DNA of 64,000 nt from Candidatus Rifleibacteriota bacterium (GTDB taxonomy: Bacteria > Muiribacteriota > Ozemobacteria > Ozemobacterales > Ozemobacteraceae). Below are positions 1 through 8,053 of this stretch, piece by piece. The stretch is taken from assembly GCA_015232575.1 (NCBI GenBank), contig JADFZL010000010.1:124001-188000 (forward strand), in the 5' to 3' direction. A program made the position numbers and the translations under genes. The first letter of the stretch is position 1. Every line of letters starts with the position of its first letter. Below the pieces are notes generated by a model that was not told where the DNA came from, searched no databases, and saw only the letters and a program-made list of their open reading frames with translations.

Positions 1-658
1 TCTCCTTTTGCTGTGAGCTTTTTAGCTATTTTATCAGCAGGATTGAGACAAAATCACATGGAAAAGACTATTACGTATATACTATCATACCTTAAAATAT
101 AATGGTAGTATTTTGCATAATTATAGGTCTGTGAAATGATTCACAATCGGAAGTTTGATCATGGAGATCATGATTGCTATATAATTTCATGAAAAAACAT
201 ATCTAAACAACTTCAAAGACCAGAACGTGATAGGAATTGCGGATGCAATTGCTGAAAATTCCGCCTATGAAACTCGTTCGATTTTGAAAAGACATCAAAC
301 AGATAAGATAAAAGGAATGAGCGGCGAGGTAAAAATCTTCCGGGTTATTGATTTGCCTGATTGACTAATCTAATATGGCTGAAGTATTTTTTTTCTAATA
401 AGTGGACTTTCGCATATTTTCAGATTCCAAAAAGTAAATTCAGCATTCATGAACTTTTCTCACTTCTTCCACACCTATATCAGTTGTGAAGAATTATTCA
501 ACATTTTCTCCATTTTTTTCGTTTTTAGATTTTCAGCTATATTGATTAGTAGTCACGAATATTCTAGACAACATTTTATAAAACTGACGCATAAAAATAT
601 GTGAGCAACCGCATCAAGAGGCATTATTCGTGACAAATAAAAAAAGGAAATGAAATCC
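1..658. other. Left-edge region without a convincing gene
   Basis: Two short open stretches are visible on the plus strand. One runs from the window edge to a TAA at 100-102 and could be the last 33 codons of a gene outside the window. The other runs from 185 to a TGA at 362-364 without a start codon; its product ends in GEVKIFRVIDLPD, which resembles the tail of some signalling-domain proteins, but I cannot assign it. Nothing else is recognisable before the protease gene. The stretch 365-643 is very AT-rich. Confidence 0.2.
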
Positions 659-2314
659 ATGCGAAAAATCGTTTTTGGTTTAAGCGCTCTTCTTTGTTTC
701 TCTTCAATGACTGAAGCTTTTTTGCCATCTCCAACTCAGACACAGTCTAAAATAGTTCAATCAATCGTTGCAAATCCTTCTGATGATTGTTTGAATGCTT
801 TAATGAAAAATTCCCAATTATTAAAAGGGATCGAACAGATCCAATTTAATGATGATGGAAAATCAATCATCAGTATGGTTGGGAACCTGTCAGAGGAGAT
901 TCAAGGTGATTTAAAAACAGGAACACAAAAATTTCTGAACCAGAATTCAGAACTGTTTAATATTCCTGCAAATCCAAGTAACAGCCGAATAGAGCTCTCT
1001 TCAATGGTAGAAGAATGCGGGGTAACTCATTTTTGTTATTCCATGAAATGCTGTGATATTCCCGTTTATATGGCTTACGTTGAACTGCACGTTGGCAAAA
1101 ACAGATCTGTTCAATTAGCAAACGGCACTTTTCCGACAATCGAGGGATTTGAAAATGAGGTTAAACTAAACGAAAAAGATGCGCTTCTTCTGGCACAAGA
1201 GATTCTTAACGTTGATGGGTTACGCGGAAGATGCGAAGCAAATCTTGTGGTAATCCCAAACGTGCGCAATAAGGGTACTTTGGCATATCATGTTAATATT
1301 CCAGCTTCTGAACCATTGGGTGATTGGGAAATCATCATCGACGCAGAAAACGGAAATGAAATTTCGCGAATTAATCAAATGAATTTTTCCAGCGATTTCA
1401 ATGGAAAAGCGAGTGTCTATGAAGCTCACCCGGTAAAAGCCGCACCGATAGTGACTGACATTCCTCATTTGACCACTTCTTCTCTTTCAGGTTTGTATTC
1501 TCTGGTTATCAACGCAAAAACTGCCTCAGCCAACAGCGATACTAATACTTACATTTTTTCCCCAGATGATACACATTTTGACGAGGCTAACGTATATTAC
1601 AATGTGAACCGGGTCCATGATTTCTTCAAGCAGTTGGGTTTCGACGAAATGGATTATTCCATGAAAGCAGAAGTGCACTATAAAACAAAGTATGACAACG
1701 CTTTTTACAGCCCTACCACTGACAGCATGGGTTTTGGTGATGGTAACAAACTCAACGACTTTTCAAAGGAAGAGTCGGTCTGTTTCCACGAATATTCCCA
1801 CGCAGTTCTGAGGCATATCAAGAAGTTTCAATACTCCGGCGAATCTGGGGCCATCAATGAAGGACAAGCCGATTATTTTGCCTGTTCCCTTTCCAACGAC
1901 CCATTAACTGGAGAATGGATTCTTGCAAAAATAAATAAACCTTGGGAACGCAATTTAACCGATAAAGTCCATTATCCAGAAGATATCAAAAACGAAGTTC
2001 ACGCGGATGGAAGAATCTGGGGTTGTACGCTCTGGGATATCAGAACAGCTCTGGGCGCAAAGATTGCTGATTTATTGATACATAAGAGCTTCTTTTATAT
2101 TCCCGCAGGATCACCAAGATTCATTGACGGAATGAATGCAATTTTAACCGCCGATCAGAATCTAAATAACGGGGCAAATAAAATCAGAATTCAGGAAATT
2201 TTTTCCGCAAGAGGAATCGGGAAAGCCCCTGGAAATCTGACTTTCACCGGCACGGAACTGAAGAACATTATCTCTTTCAGGAATCTGCATCAGAAATATA
2301 TCAACGCTCACTGA
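659..2314 (+). CDS. Secreted thermolysin/fungalysin-like zinc metalloprotease (M4/M36 type)
   Basis: This is an exported endopeptidase of the gluzincin group. An N-terminal signal peptide (MRKIVFGLSALLCFSSMTEA) is followed by an FTP/PepSY-like propeptide up to about residue 260, then the catalytic domain. The zinc site is HEYSH near residue 380, and the third ligand lies in GAINEGQADYFA about 20 residues later. A downstream HADGRIWGCTLWDIR segment resembles M36 enzymes, while the NE..AD context resembles M4, so the exact family is open. An ATG at 650 is also in frame, but AAGGA at 644-648 lies only one base from it and ten bases from the ATG at 659, so I prefer 659. The gene stands alone. The maturation propeptide implies that it is secreted as a zymogen. 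Confidence 0.82.
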   Translation: MRKIVFGLSALLCFSSMTEAFLPSPTQTQSKIVQSIVANPSDDCLNALMKNSQLLKGIEQIQFNDDGKSIISMVGNLSEEIQGDLKTGTQKFLNQNSELFNIPANPSNSRIELSSMVEECGVTHFCYSMKCCDIPVYMAYVELHVGKNRSVQLANGTFPTIEGFENEVKLNEKDALLLAQEILNVDGLRGRCEANLVVIPNVRNKGTLAYHVNIPASEPLGDWEIIIDAENGNEISRINQMNFSSDFNGKASVYEAHPVKAAPIVTDIPHLTTSSLSGLYSLVINAKTASANSDTNTYIFSPDDTHFDEANVYYNVNRVHDFFKQLGFDEMDYSMKAEVHYKTKYDNAFYSPTTDSMGFGDGNKLNDFSKEESVCFHEYSHAVLRHIKKFQYSGESGAINEGQADYFACSLSNDPLTGEWILAKINKPWERNLTDKVHYPEDIKNEVHADGRIWGCTLWDIRTALGAKIADLLIHKSFFYIPAGSPRFIDGMNAILTADQNLNNGANKIRIQEIFSARGIGKAPGNLTFTGTELKNIISFRNLHQKYINAH

Positions 2315-2330
2315 ATAGTTCCTATTTCCC

Positions 2331-2360
2331 CCCTCTCCCCGCCGCCAGAAAGGGAGAGGG
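2331..2360. terminator. 9-bp GC-rich hairpin after the protease gene
   Basis: CCCTCTCCC at 2331-2339 pairs with GGGAGAGGG at 2352-2360 around a 12-base loop, 17 bases after the protease stop. No T-tract follows, so it may be a dispersed palindrome or a weak terminator rather than a classical intrinsic terminator. Confidence 0.35.
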
Positions 2361-2480
2361 TCGGTGTGAGGGCTCTTGATCTGAAAATCGGAACGTTTCT
2401 ATGCCTTTTTATATAATATACTTCTGAAAAAAAATGTGCGAAAGCCCATTAAATGTATAATCCGCTTTTCTCAGCTTTCC

Positions 2481-2510
2481 CCCGCACCTCTGTGTCCCTG
2501 CGAGAGTTCT
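2481..2510. repeat. Dispersed repeat, family B (copy 1)
   Basis: A degenerate copy of a short sequence of the type CCGC(A/G)CCTCTGNGTCTCTG followed by GAG and TTCT. A related copy sits at 20465-20503, and a looser relative of the same alternating type is at 61691-61720. All three are intergenic. The rest of 2361-2660 holds no gene I can support. Confidence 0.35.
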
Positions 2511-2663
2511 ACCTTTTCATCAGTAACAATGCTACAACGTCATTTTTTTGCAAAGCTGAAAATCTGTCATAGTAGTACTAAAAAATTGGCATCTTTTTTG
2601 AAAAAAGTCATTTTGTACTAACAAAAAATCTTTGTTCATCAGAATTCCAAACTTTTAAGATTC

Positions 2664-2679
2664 TGGCATGTTTTTTGCT
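2664..2679 (+). promoter_or_regulatory. Sigma-54 (-24/-12) type promoter
   Basis: TGGCATG-TTTT-TTGCT matches the RpoN consensus TGGCACG-N4-TTGCW with one mismatch. The invariant GG (2665-2666) and GC (2677-2678) are 12 bases apart as required. It lies 53 bases before the start of the next gene in the right orientation. Activity would need RpoN and an enhancer-binding activator, neither of which is in this window. Confidence 0.55.
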
Positions 2680-2731
2680 AATAGTCATTGCGCTGTTAAA
2701 AAACTTTTAAAAATCTTCGGAGGATGTTGGA

Positions 2732-3469
2732 ATGAAAAGCAGGGTTTTACTGGTTGTATTGTTGATGGTATTGGTTGGTGCTGCGAGTGCTTACGCATAT
2801 TATGATTATCGTGATCTTCAGAGAGCTCATTATATGAGAGATCGTGGGGATTTTTACGGTGCAAGAAATCTTTATGACCGTATTTCCTATGATTATTCAA
2901 CCAGTTATGACATTCAAAGAGAAGCTTCTTATTATACCGGTTTCTGTGATGTTCGCATGAATAATCCGTGGCGTGCCATAGATGCTTTCAGAAATTTTCT
3001 TTCAAGATTTGATATTGGCGGAAACATTCGTTTTGTTCCCGATGCATTGTATGTTCTCGGGCGCACCTATGAAGATGTCGGAGATAGATATCAGGCTAAA
3101 TACTATTATCGCCAGTGTGTTGACCGTTTCAGATATGGTGAATTCCCTGAAAAATCAAGAGAAAGACTCAGATATCTTGGCGATTATTATCCGGGACCAT
3201 ATTATTCAATTCAGACGATGGCAACAGATAATGTTCCTGCAGTTGTAAAATCAGAAAAATCAGCAAGTGACCCATTTGTTGGTTTCAGCCTTGATCAGGT
3301 TCGCGTTTCGAGAGTAAACAAACTTATTGAAGCGGTAAATAAACTTCAGGGCGTTGAAGAAGCGCTTTCTGGGCTTACTTCGAATGACAATGAGCTCGAA
3401 GTTGTGAAAGATAGCATGAAGCTTTATCAGGAAAAACAGAAATTTGAAAATCTCCATGAAATAAAATAA
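2732..3469 (+). CDS. Periplasmic TPR-like protein, Tyr/Arg-rich
   Basis: A signal peptide (MKSRVLLVVLLMVLVGAASAYA) leads into paired-helix repeats over residues 25-160. Motifs such as GDFYGARNLYDRI, WRAIDAFRNFLSRF and RYQAKYYYRQCVDRF are typical of the TPR-like fold of BamD or YbgF/CpoB proteins. The tail after about residue 190 is a hydrophilic predicted helix. Tyrosine and arginine are unusually frequent. The start is fixed by GGAGG at 2718-2722. An upstream sigma-54-type promoter and a strong downstream terminator make it a single-gene unit. It probably acts as a scaffold for envelope protein interactions; a specific role cannot be named. Confidence 0.65.
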   Translation: MKSRVLLVVLLMVLVGAASAYAYYDYRDLQRAHYMRDRGDFYGARNLYDRISYDYSTSYDIQREASYYTGFCDVRMNNPWRAIDAFRNFLSRFDIGGNIRFVPDALYVLGRTYEDVGDRYQAKYYYRQCVDRFRYGEFPEKSRERLRYLGDYYPGPYYSIQTMATDNVPAVVKSEKSASDPFVGFSLDQVRVSRVNKLIEAVNKLQGVEEALSGLTSNDNELEVVKDSMKLYQEKQKFENLHEIK

Positions 3470-3490
3470 TAACTCTCATCTCTCCCCCCC

Positions 3491-3524
3491 AACGGCCTTC
3501 TAAAACGAAGGCCGTTACTTTTTT
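3491..3524 (+). terminator. Intrinsic terminator
   Basis: A perfect 10-bp stem, AACGGCCTTC (3491-3500) with GAAGGCCGTT (3507-3516), has a six-base loop and is followed by AC and a run of six T. It closes the TPR gene. The opposing operon ends only 48 bases away, so it may insulate both directions. Confidence 0.85.
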
Positions 3525-3571
3525 GCGGAAGTTTCAGCTGTTGAATAGTAGATATTGAAACAGTGTGTCTG

Positions 3572-4234
3572 TTAGAATGAGTCGGTTGGTTTTCCGCCGA
3601 AGAGTTCTTTTATTGGCCGGAATTGCGGGGCTGGCTTTGAATATGCCGGTTGGAATCTTCCAAAAAGAAGATTGACGTCAATGCATGGTCCTTCTATTTT
3701 TATTCCACCGAATGCTCCTGCAAAGGTGTAACCGATTCCGACCTCAATTGCGATGTGTCTTGAAATCGGACGAACACCGACCAGCATGGGTTCAACGTAA
3801 GCAAAGCTGCCATTGCTGATCGTTCTTTTATTCAGCGTCGAGTAGAATTCATAGCTTCCACCGCCGAAACCAACTCTCCATTTAAAATATGGGTCTGGAT
3901 TGAATCCGTTTTCAACGGTCATTCCGCCCATTTTCATTGTTAATCTCTGGTAATTTCCATTTAATACACCTGTACATGCTGTCAGCCCCAGTTTTGGGTC
4001 ACTGATCGAGCCGCTGAAAGCGCGAGCACCCCACATCAGGAAATCACCCCCAAAACCATTTGGTCCTGAGACCTGTTTGTACTTACTGTATATTCCGCCA
4101 GCACCAACATGCGGACCTGCGCGATCAAAATGTGCCAGATCCAGTTCCTGAGCTTGAATATCTTTTGAGATAAAAATCGCTGCAATGATTATAAGGAAAA
4201 CAGTTTTTAAGGTTATTAAAGTTTTTTTTCGCAT
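3572..4234 (-). CDS. Small outer-membrane beta-barrel-like protein
   Basis: The product has 220 residues and a signal peptide ending near IQAQ. Alternating hydrophobic and polar segments rich in Gly and aromatic residues follow (WRVGFGGGSYEFYS, IAIEVGIGYTFAGAFGG, CIDVNLLFGRF), as expected for an 8-strand outer-membrane barrel or lipocalin-like barrel. It is the last gene of a minus-strand operon that starts at 10219 and contains two TPR proteins and an M23/urea-transporter fusion, with a 70-base gap from the preceding gene. The family is not recognised. A role as an outer-membrane partner of the TPR proteins is inferred only from position. Confidence 0.55.
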   Translation of the reverse strand: MRKKTLITLKTVFLIIIAAIFISKDIQAQELDLAHFDRAGPHVGAGGIYSKYKQVSGPNGFGGDFLMWGARAFSGSISDPKLGLTACTGVLNGNYQRLTMKMGGMTVENGFNPDPYFKWRVGFGGGSYEFYSTLNKRTISNGSFAYVEPMLVGVRPISRHIAIEVGIGYTFAGAFGGIKIEGPCIDVNLLFGRFQPAYSKPAPQFRPIKELFGGKPTDSF

Positions 4235-4304
4235 GACAGCAGAAGTGCCTTTTTATTTATTTGATATTCACTTCTCTGTCGGCAAAACTGTCTGTTTTGG
4301 TTAT

Positions 4305-5564
4305 TTATTCTCCGGTTCTTTTCAAGCCTTCGAGTGCAGAAAGATTTCCTGGATAGCATGCAAGAATTTGCTGGAATGCTTTTCTGGCCGAAGGCAGATT
4401 CCCCAGAACTAGGTTGCACCAGCCTTTTCCCTGCCACGCCCAAAGGTCTTCAGGAAGTTTTTCATAGTATTCAAGAGCATTCTTGAATTTTCCCACTGCG
4501 TAGAAGTCATCAGCTATGATTTTCAATGCAAGAACATTTTCGGGGGAAGTTTTTAATACCTCATTTGCGTCAAGGGCGGCTTCGCTCAGACGTCCAAGAG
4601 AAAATAGTGCCGACATGCGTCCCTGATAATACTCTGGCTTTGTTTCTTTCTTCAGAAGTAATGAATAACACTGCGCCATTTCAAACCATTTTCCGAAAAT
4701 GGAAAACAGAATAGCTCTTTCCGATAGAGCGGTTGAATTCATAGGTTCATTTGCGAGAATAGAGTCTGACAAATTGAACGCTTCGGTGAACCGTTCCTGA
4801 GCCCGCAATTTTGGAAGCAGCTCTGCGGCTTGTTTTAAATTGCTTTCTGATGCTATCGGAATTTCTTTCAGTTCCTGGTTCAATTCAAGTCGTTCGATTT
4901 CACGAATTCCGTTGTATGCCTCATAATCCCATGGATTCAACGCTGTAATTTTTTCAAATTCATTTCTAGCCTGTTTCATGTCTTTCAGCCTGATAAGCGT
5001 CCAGGCACGTCCGAGAATCATTTCCCTTCGCTGATGATGTTCTTTTGTAGAATACCATTTGAGCGCCTCTTCAAACTGTTTCATCTGAAAACATGCCCAT
5101 CCGGCATGTAAAACTGCAAAGGCATTGTTTTGATAATCGGATAACAAGTTTTTACACAAGCTTAATGAGCGTTCCCAATCCTGCAAAATTTCATGAATCT
5201 TGATAAGTCCGTACATGGCATCTGGAATCTTTTTGTCTATTGCGAGGACTTTTTCATAGTCTTCTTTTGCTTTGAAAAGCTCTCCGGAAATCTGATAAAG
5301 ACTTCCGCGTTTCAGAAGTAAAAACTGGTTTTGCGGAAAATCTTTCATGAGTTCATTCAGAATGCTTATTGCGAGAGGATAGTTTCCCTCGTATTCAAGC
5401 GAGTTAATAAGATTCATTGAATGAAGATAACTGCCTGGTTCATCCAGAAGGGTTTTACGAATTTGAATTGATGACTGAGCAGAACTTGTATCTGCAGAAG
5501 TCAGAAGAAGTATTAATGTAAGAAAAGAAACTTTTATAATGTTGCGAAAAAGTTGAATGTACAA
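4305..5564 (-). CDS. Secreted TPR repeat protein
   Basis: The 419-residue product has a signal peptide (FLTLILLLTSADTSSAQ) and then about ten TPR units. Typical helix pairs are YPLAISILNELMKDFPQNQFLLLKRGSLYQISG, LFKAKEDYEKVLAIDKKIPDAMYGLIKI and LPSARKAFQQILACYPGNLSALEGL. The start codon is TTG at 5564, supported by AAGGAG nine bases upstream. The first in-frame ATG lies well beyond the signal sequence. It is 15 bases downstream of the larger TPR/beta-barrel gene and is surely co-transcribed with it. TPR proteins of this kind act as periplasmic scaffolds for polysaccharide export or secretion complexes. No export synthase is in this operon, so the partner is unknown. Confidence 0.65.
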   Translation of the reverse strand: MYIQLFRNIIKVSFLTLILLLTSADTSSAQSSIQIRKTLLDEPGSYLHSMNLINSLEYEGNYPLAISILNELMKDFPQNQFLLLKRGSLYQISGELFKAKEDYEKVLAIDKKIPDAMYGLIKIHEILQDWERSLSLCKNLLSDYQNNAFAVLHAGWACFQMKQFEEALKWYSTKEHHQRREMILGRAWTLIRLKDMKQARNEFEKITALNPWDYEAYNGIREIERLELNQELKEIPIASESNLKQAAELLPKLRAQERFTEAFNLSDSILANEPMNSTALSERAILFSIFGKWFEMAQCYSLLLKKETKPEYYQGRMSALFSLGRLSEAALDANEVLKTSPENVLALKIIADDFYAVGKFKNALEYYEKLPEDLWAWQGKGWCNLVLGNLPSARKAFQQILACYPGNLSALEGLKRTGE

Positions 5565-5579
5565 GCTTGGTGGCTCCTT

Positions 5580-8039
5580 CTAAAGATTGAACATTGTTCC
5601 GGCAGTGAAGGTGTTGCTTGACTGGTCAGGGTCAAACAGCATTGCCCCGGCTTTCTCGTTTGCCAGTGCCTGCCACTCGCTTTCGAAATTATCATGAGAA
5701 AAACTCAGAAATAATTTCCAGCGATTATTCATGTTAAACAGAAATCTTGCAAAATATCCACTTTTGTACCGGTCGAGAGTATTGAAGGCATAAAGGCTGT
5801 CACCCTCAACATTAAGACGGCGTTCTCCGAAAAAGCCTCCGAGAGAAAACAGCAGTCGATCGACTGGCGTAAACGTTGCTTTCAACATGCCTGCACTCAA
5901 GTTTTCTTCCTGAGAAGCTCTCATATTTTTTCCGCCTGATGAAGAAAATAAGCCTTTTATATCTGCTCTGATATAACGGCTGAATTGATATCCTGCGAAT
6001 GGACTGAATACACTTCCGTTATATGTATTATAACTTGAAGAATCATAACCAAACCCGAGAAGCCAGTATGCATTGGGGGTATAATAAATTTTCCCGCCTG
6101 CTACTGAAGATCCATTGGTATTTCCATCATTGTTCTGGAAATTCATTCCGTGCAATTGAAAGCCCAGAAACTCGTTGGACTGATAAGTTATTTTTCCTCC
6201 GTACAGATCTTCACCGAAGTCTGTTGGCGCATTGTTAGCGGAATCTACGTCAGTACAAGTGTGTGAGACTGTGACGGTTGTTTTCCTGAAATTATATCTT
6301 ATGCTTTCAGTCACAAGATCACGGGCGTCCTGATAAGCATCGTATGACATGCGTGTGTACCCCAGGAAAAACTCCCACAGGCGATTTTTATCAGCATAGT
6401 CTAGTCCGGCTTTTGCGGCAAGATTGTCCGGATACTTTCTCAGTACGTTTCTGAAGGTTATTTCCGCATTCTGCATTTTTCCAAGATAAATGTAAGACCA
6501 GCCTCTGGAATTCTGTAATAAAGGGTCATCTGGATGTTTTGAGCAAATTTCAACAACCTTTGTGTGATTTTTGAGTTCGAAATAATAACGTACAAATTTC
6601 CTGTCCAGATCAATTCCCGGAGCGAATGAATTAACATAATCAAGCAGCATTTTTGCTCTTGAATAATTGACTGCGTCGAGATAGCAATCAATGGCGTAGA
6701 GGTAGTTTTCTCTTGGATCATCAAGAGTCTTGGCCACTTGTTCTGCATTGAGGCCGATTGGTTCAAAATATTTCTTTGCAAGGTCTTTCTTATTCATCTG
6801 GGAATACATCTTACCGAAGTATGGCCAAAGTTCGATTACAGGCTTTTTCTTATTAAGTTCAAGCAGGATGCTCTGAGCCTGACCTGGTTTTTTTGCCAGC
6901 AGAAAAGAGTCCAATGCGGCGAGACTGGTTGTCCATGGGTCTGGAGATTGGTTTATTGCTGTTAAATATGTGTTTCCTGCTTCCTGGTGTTTTCCTGCAG
7001 ATGAGTAGTCTGCGGCAATTCGCAATAGTTCCTTGAATTGGGGTGGTTTTGACGCTATTTTTAAAAGCAATTCAACAGCTTTCTCGTATTCTCCGTTAAT
7101 CTCATACAGCTCTGCCAGCCTATTAGCCGGTCCTGAATATTGAAAAGAAGTCAAATCTTTTGCTGAGGAAAGTTGTTTTTGAAGGTTTGCAATTTCAATA
7201 GAATTAATTTCTTTCAGTGCTGCAAGGAGTTCGCTGTTTGCCGGATAATGAACTACGGCCGCTTTAAGCAGCGGTGTAGCATGAGGTAAATCCTTGAGAT
7301 GGAAATAGCACAATCCCATTCCAAGTTGACAGTCAATATTTTCTGGATGAAGGGAATAGTAATTCCATGCTTTAAGATATGCCTTGCGCTCGTAGAGGAT
7401 ATTTCCCATTCGGAGTGCAGCAAAATAGTTTGCGGGTGATGCAACGAGAATACTTTTTCCTATTCTAAGGGCATTGTCGTAGTCTTTAAGTGCCATAAGT
7501 GAAAGCATCTGTCCGTGATAACAATCAAGATCAGATGGATTGATTTTAGATGCTTTCTTGTACCAGGCAATAGCCTGATCATAATTTTTCTGAAGGTAGT
7601 AGTCATAAGCCATTGCCAGAACTGGTTTGATCTTTTGCGGATTATATGAGATGTATGACGTAAGATATTTTCTGGCATTTTCATATTCGCCCATTTCTTC
7701 AAAACAGGCTATCAGAGAGAAAAAATCTTTTTCGACAGCAAATGTTGCCTGGATATTTTTTAGTAAGTTGTTAGCCAGGAGCTTTGTTTGTACTAGTTCA
7801 GGCTTAACATTAAGTTTCTTACCCATAGCGTGGCGAGCCATCTGGTTATTGGGATTGTTAGCAAGCATTGCTTCCCAGTTCGGTTCAGCAGCAAAAGAGA
7901 TACTTGAAAACAGTGCAAATATTCCAGCCAGAAATAGAAAACCGCGACTCAGAAGATGGCTAAACCTTGAGGGGCTTTCAGATGCTGGAGAGCACATAGT
8001 GCTCGACTGCGGGGAGTGAATCGGTTGAACTTGTTTCAT
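5580..8039 (-). CDS. Large TPR protein with C-terminal outer-membrane beta-barrel
   Basis: TPR units fill residues 50-560, for example YDQAIAWYKKASKINPSDLDCYHGQ and MQNAEITFRNVLRKYPDNLAAKAGL. From about residue 565 the sequence becomes alternating aromatic/polar strands (FFLGYTRMSYDAY, GFQLHGMNF, WLLGFGYDSSSY, SGYFARFLFNMNNRWKLFLSF), a 16-strand-like barrel at the C-terminus. This layout resembles BcsC, PgaA and YaiO, which pass polymers or proteins through the outer membrane. I start at ATG 8039, which has GAGG five bases upstream; a GTG at 8045 is also in frame. The first ~17 codons are encoded by a copy of an 88-bp dispersed repeat (7988-8036), so the true signal peptide begins after it, around FSHLLSRGFLFLAGIFALF. 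The gene is eight bases downstream of the urea-transporter/M23 gene. Confidence 0.7.
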   Translation of the reverse strand: MKQVQPIHSPQSSTMCSPASESPSRFSHLLSRGFLFLAGIFALFSSISFAAEPNWEAMLANNPNNQMARHAMGKKLNVKPELVQTKLLANNLLKNIQATFAVEKDFFSLIACFEEMGEYENARKYLTSYISYNPQKIKPVLAMAYDYYLQKNYDQAIAWYKKASKINPSDLDCYHGQMLSLMALKDYDNALRIGKSILVASPANYFAALRMGNILYERKAYLKAWNYYSLHPENIDCQLGMGLCYFHLKDLPHATPLLKAAVVHYPANSELLAALKEINSIEIANLQKQLSSAKDLTSFQYSGPANRLAELYEINGEYEKAVELLLKIASKPPQFKELLRIAADYSSAGKHQEAGNTYLTAINQSPDPWTTSLAALDSFLLAKKPGQAQSILLELNKKKPVIELWPYFGKMYSQMNKKDLAKKYFEPIGLNAEQVAKTLDDPRENYLYAIDCYLDAVNYSRAKMLLDYVNSFAPGIDLDRKFVRYYFELKNHTKVVEICSKHPDDPLLQNSRGWSYIYLGKMQNAEITFRNVLRKYPDNLAAKAGLDYADKNRLWEFFLGYTRMSYDAYQDARDLVTESIRYNFRKTTVTVSHTCTDVDSANNAPTDFGEDLYGGKITYQSNEFLGFQLHGMNFQNNDGNTNGSSVAGGKIYYTPNAYWLLGFGYDSSSYNTYNGSVFSPFAGYQFSRYIRADIKGLFSSSGGKNMRASQEENLSAGMLKATFTPVDRLLFSLGGFFGERRLNVEGDSLYAFNTLDRYKSGYFARFLFNMNNRWKLFLSFSHDNFESEWQALANEKAGAMLFDPDQSSNTFTAGTMFNL
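7988..8036. repeat. Solitary copy of the 88-bp repeat inside a coding start
   Basis: About 49 bases match the core of the tandem unit at 16856-17236, sharing GAGAGCACA, AGTGCTCGAC, GCGGGGAGTGA and GAACTTGTT with only a few substitutions. The copy lies antisense within the 5' end of the TPR/beta-barrel gene, directly after the start codon. Confidence 0.8.
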
Positions 8040-8053
8040 AATCACCTCTGTCG

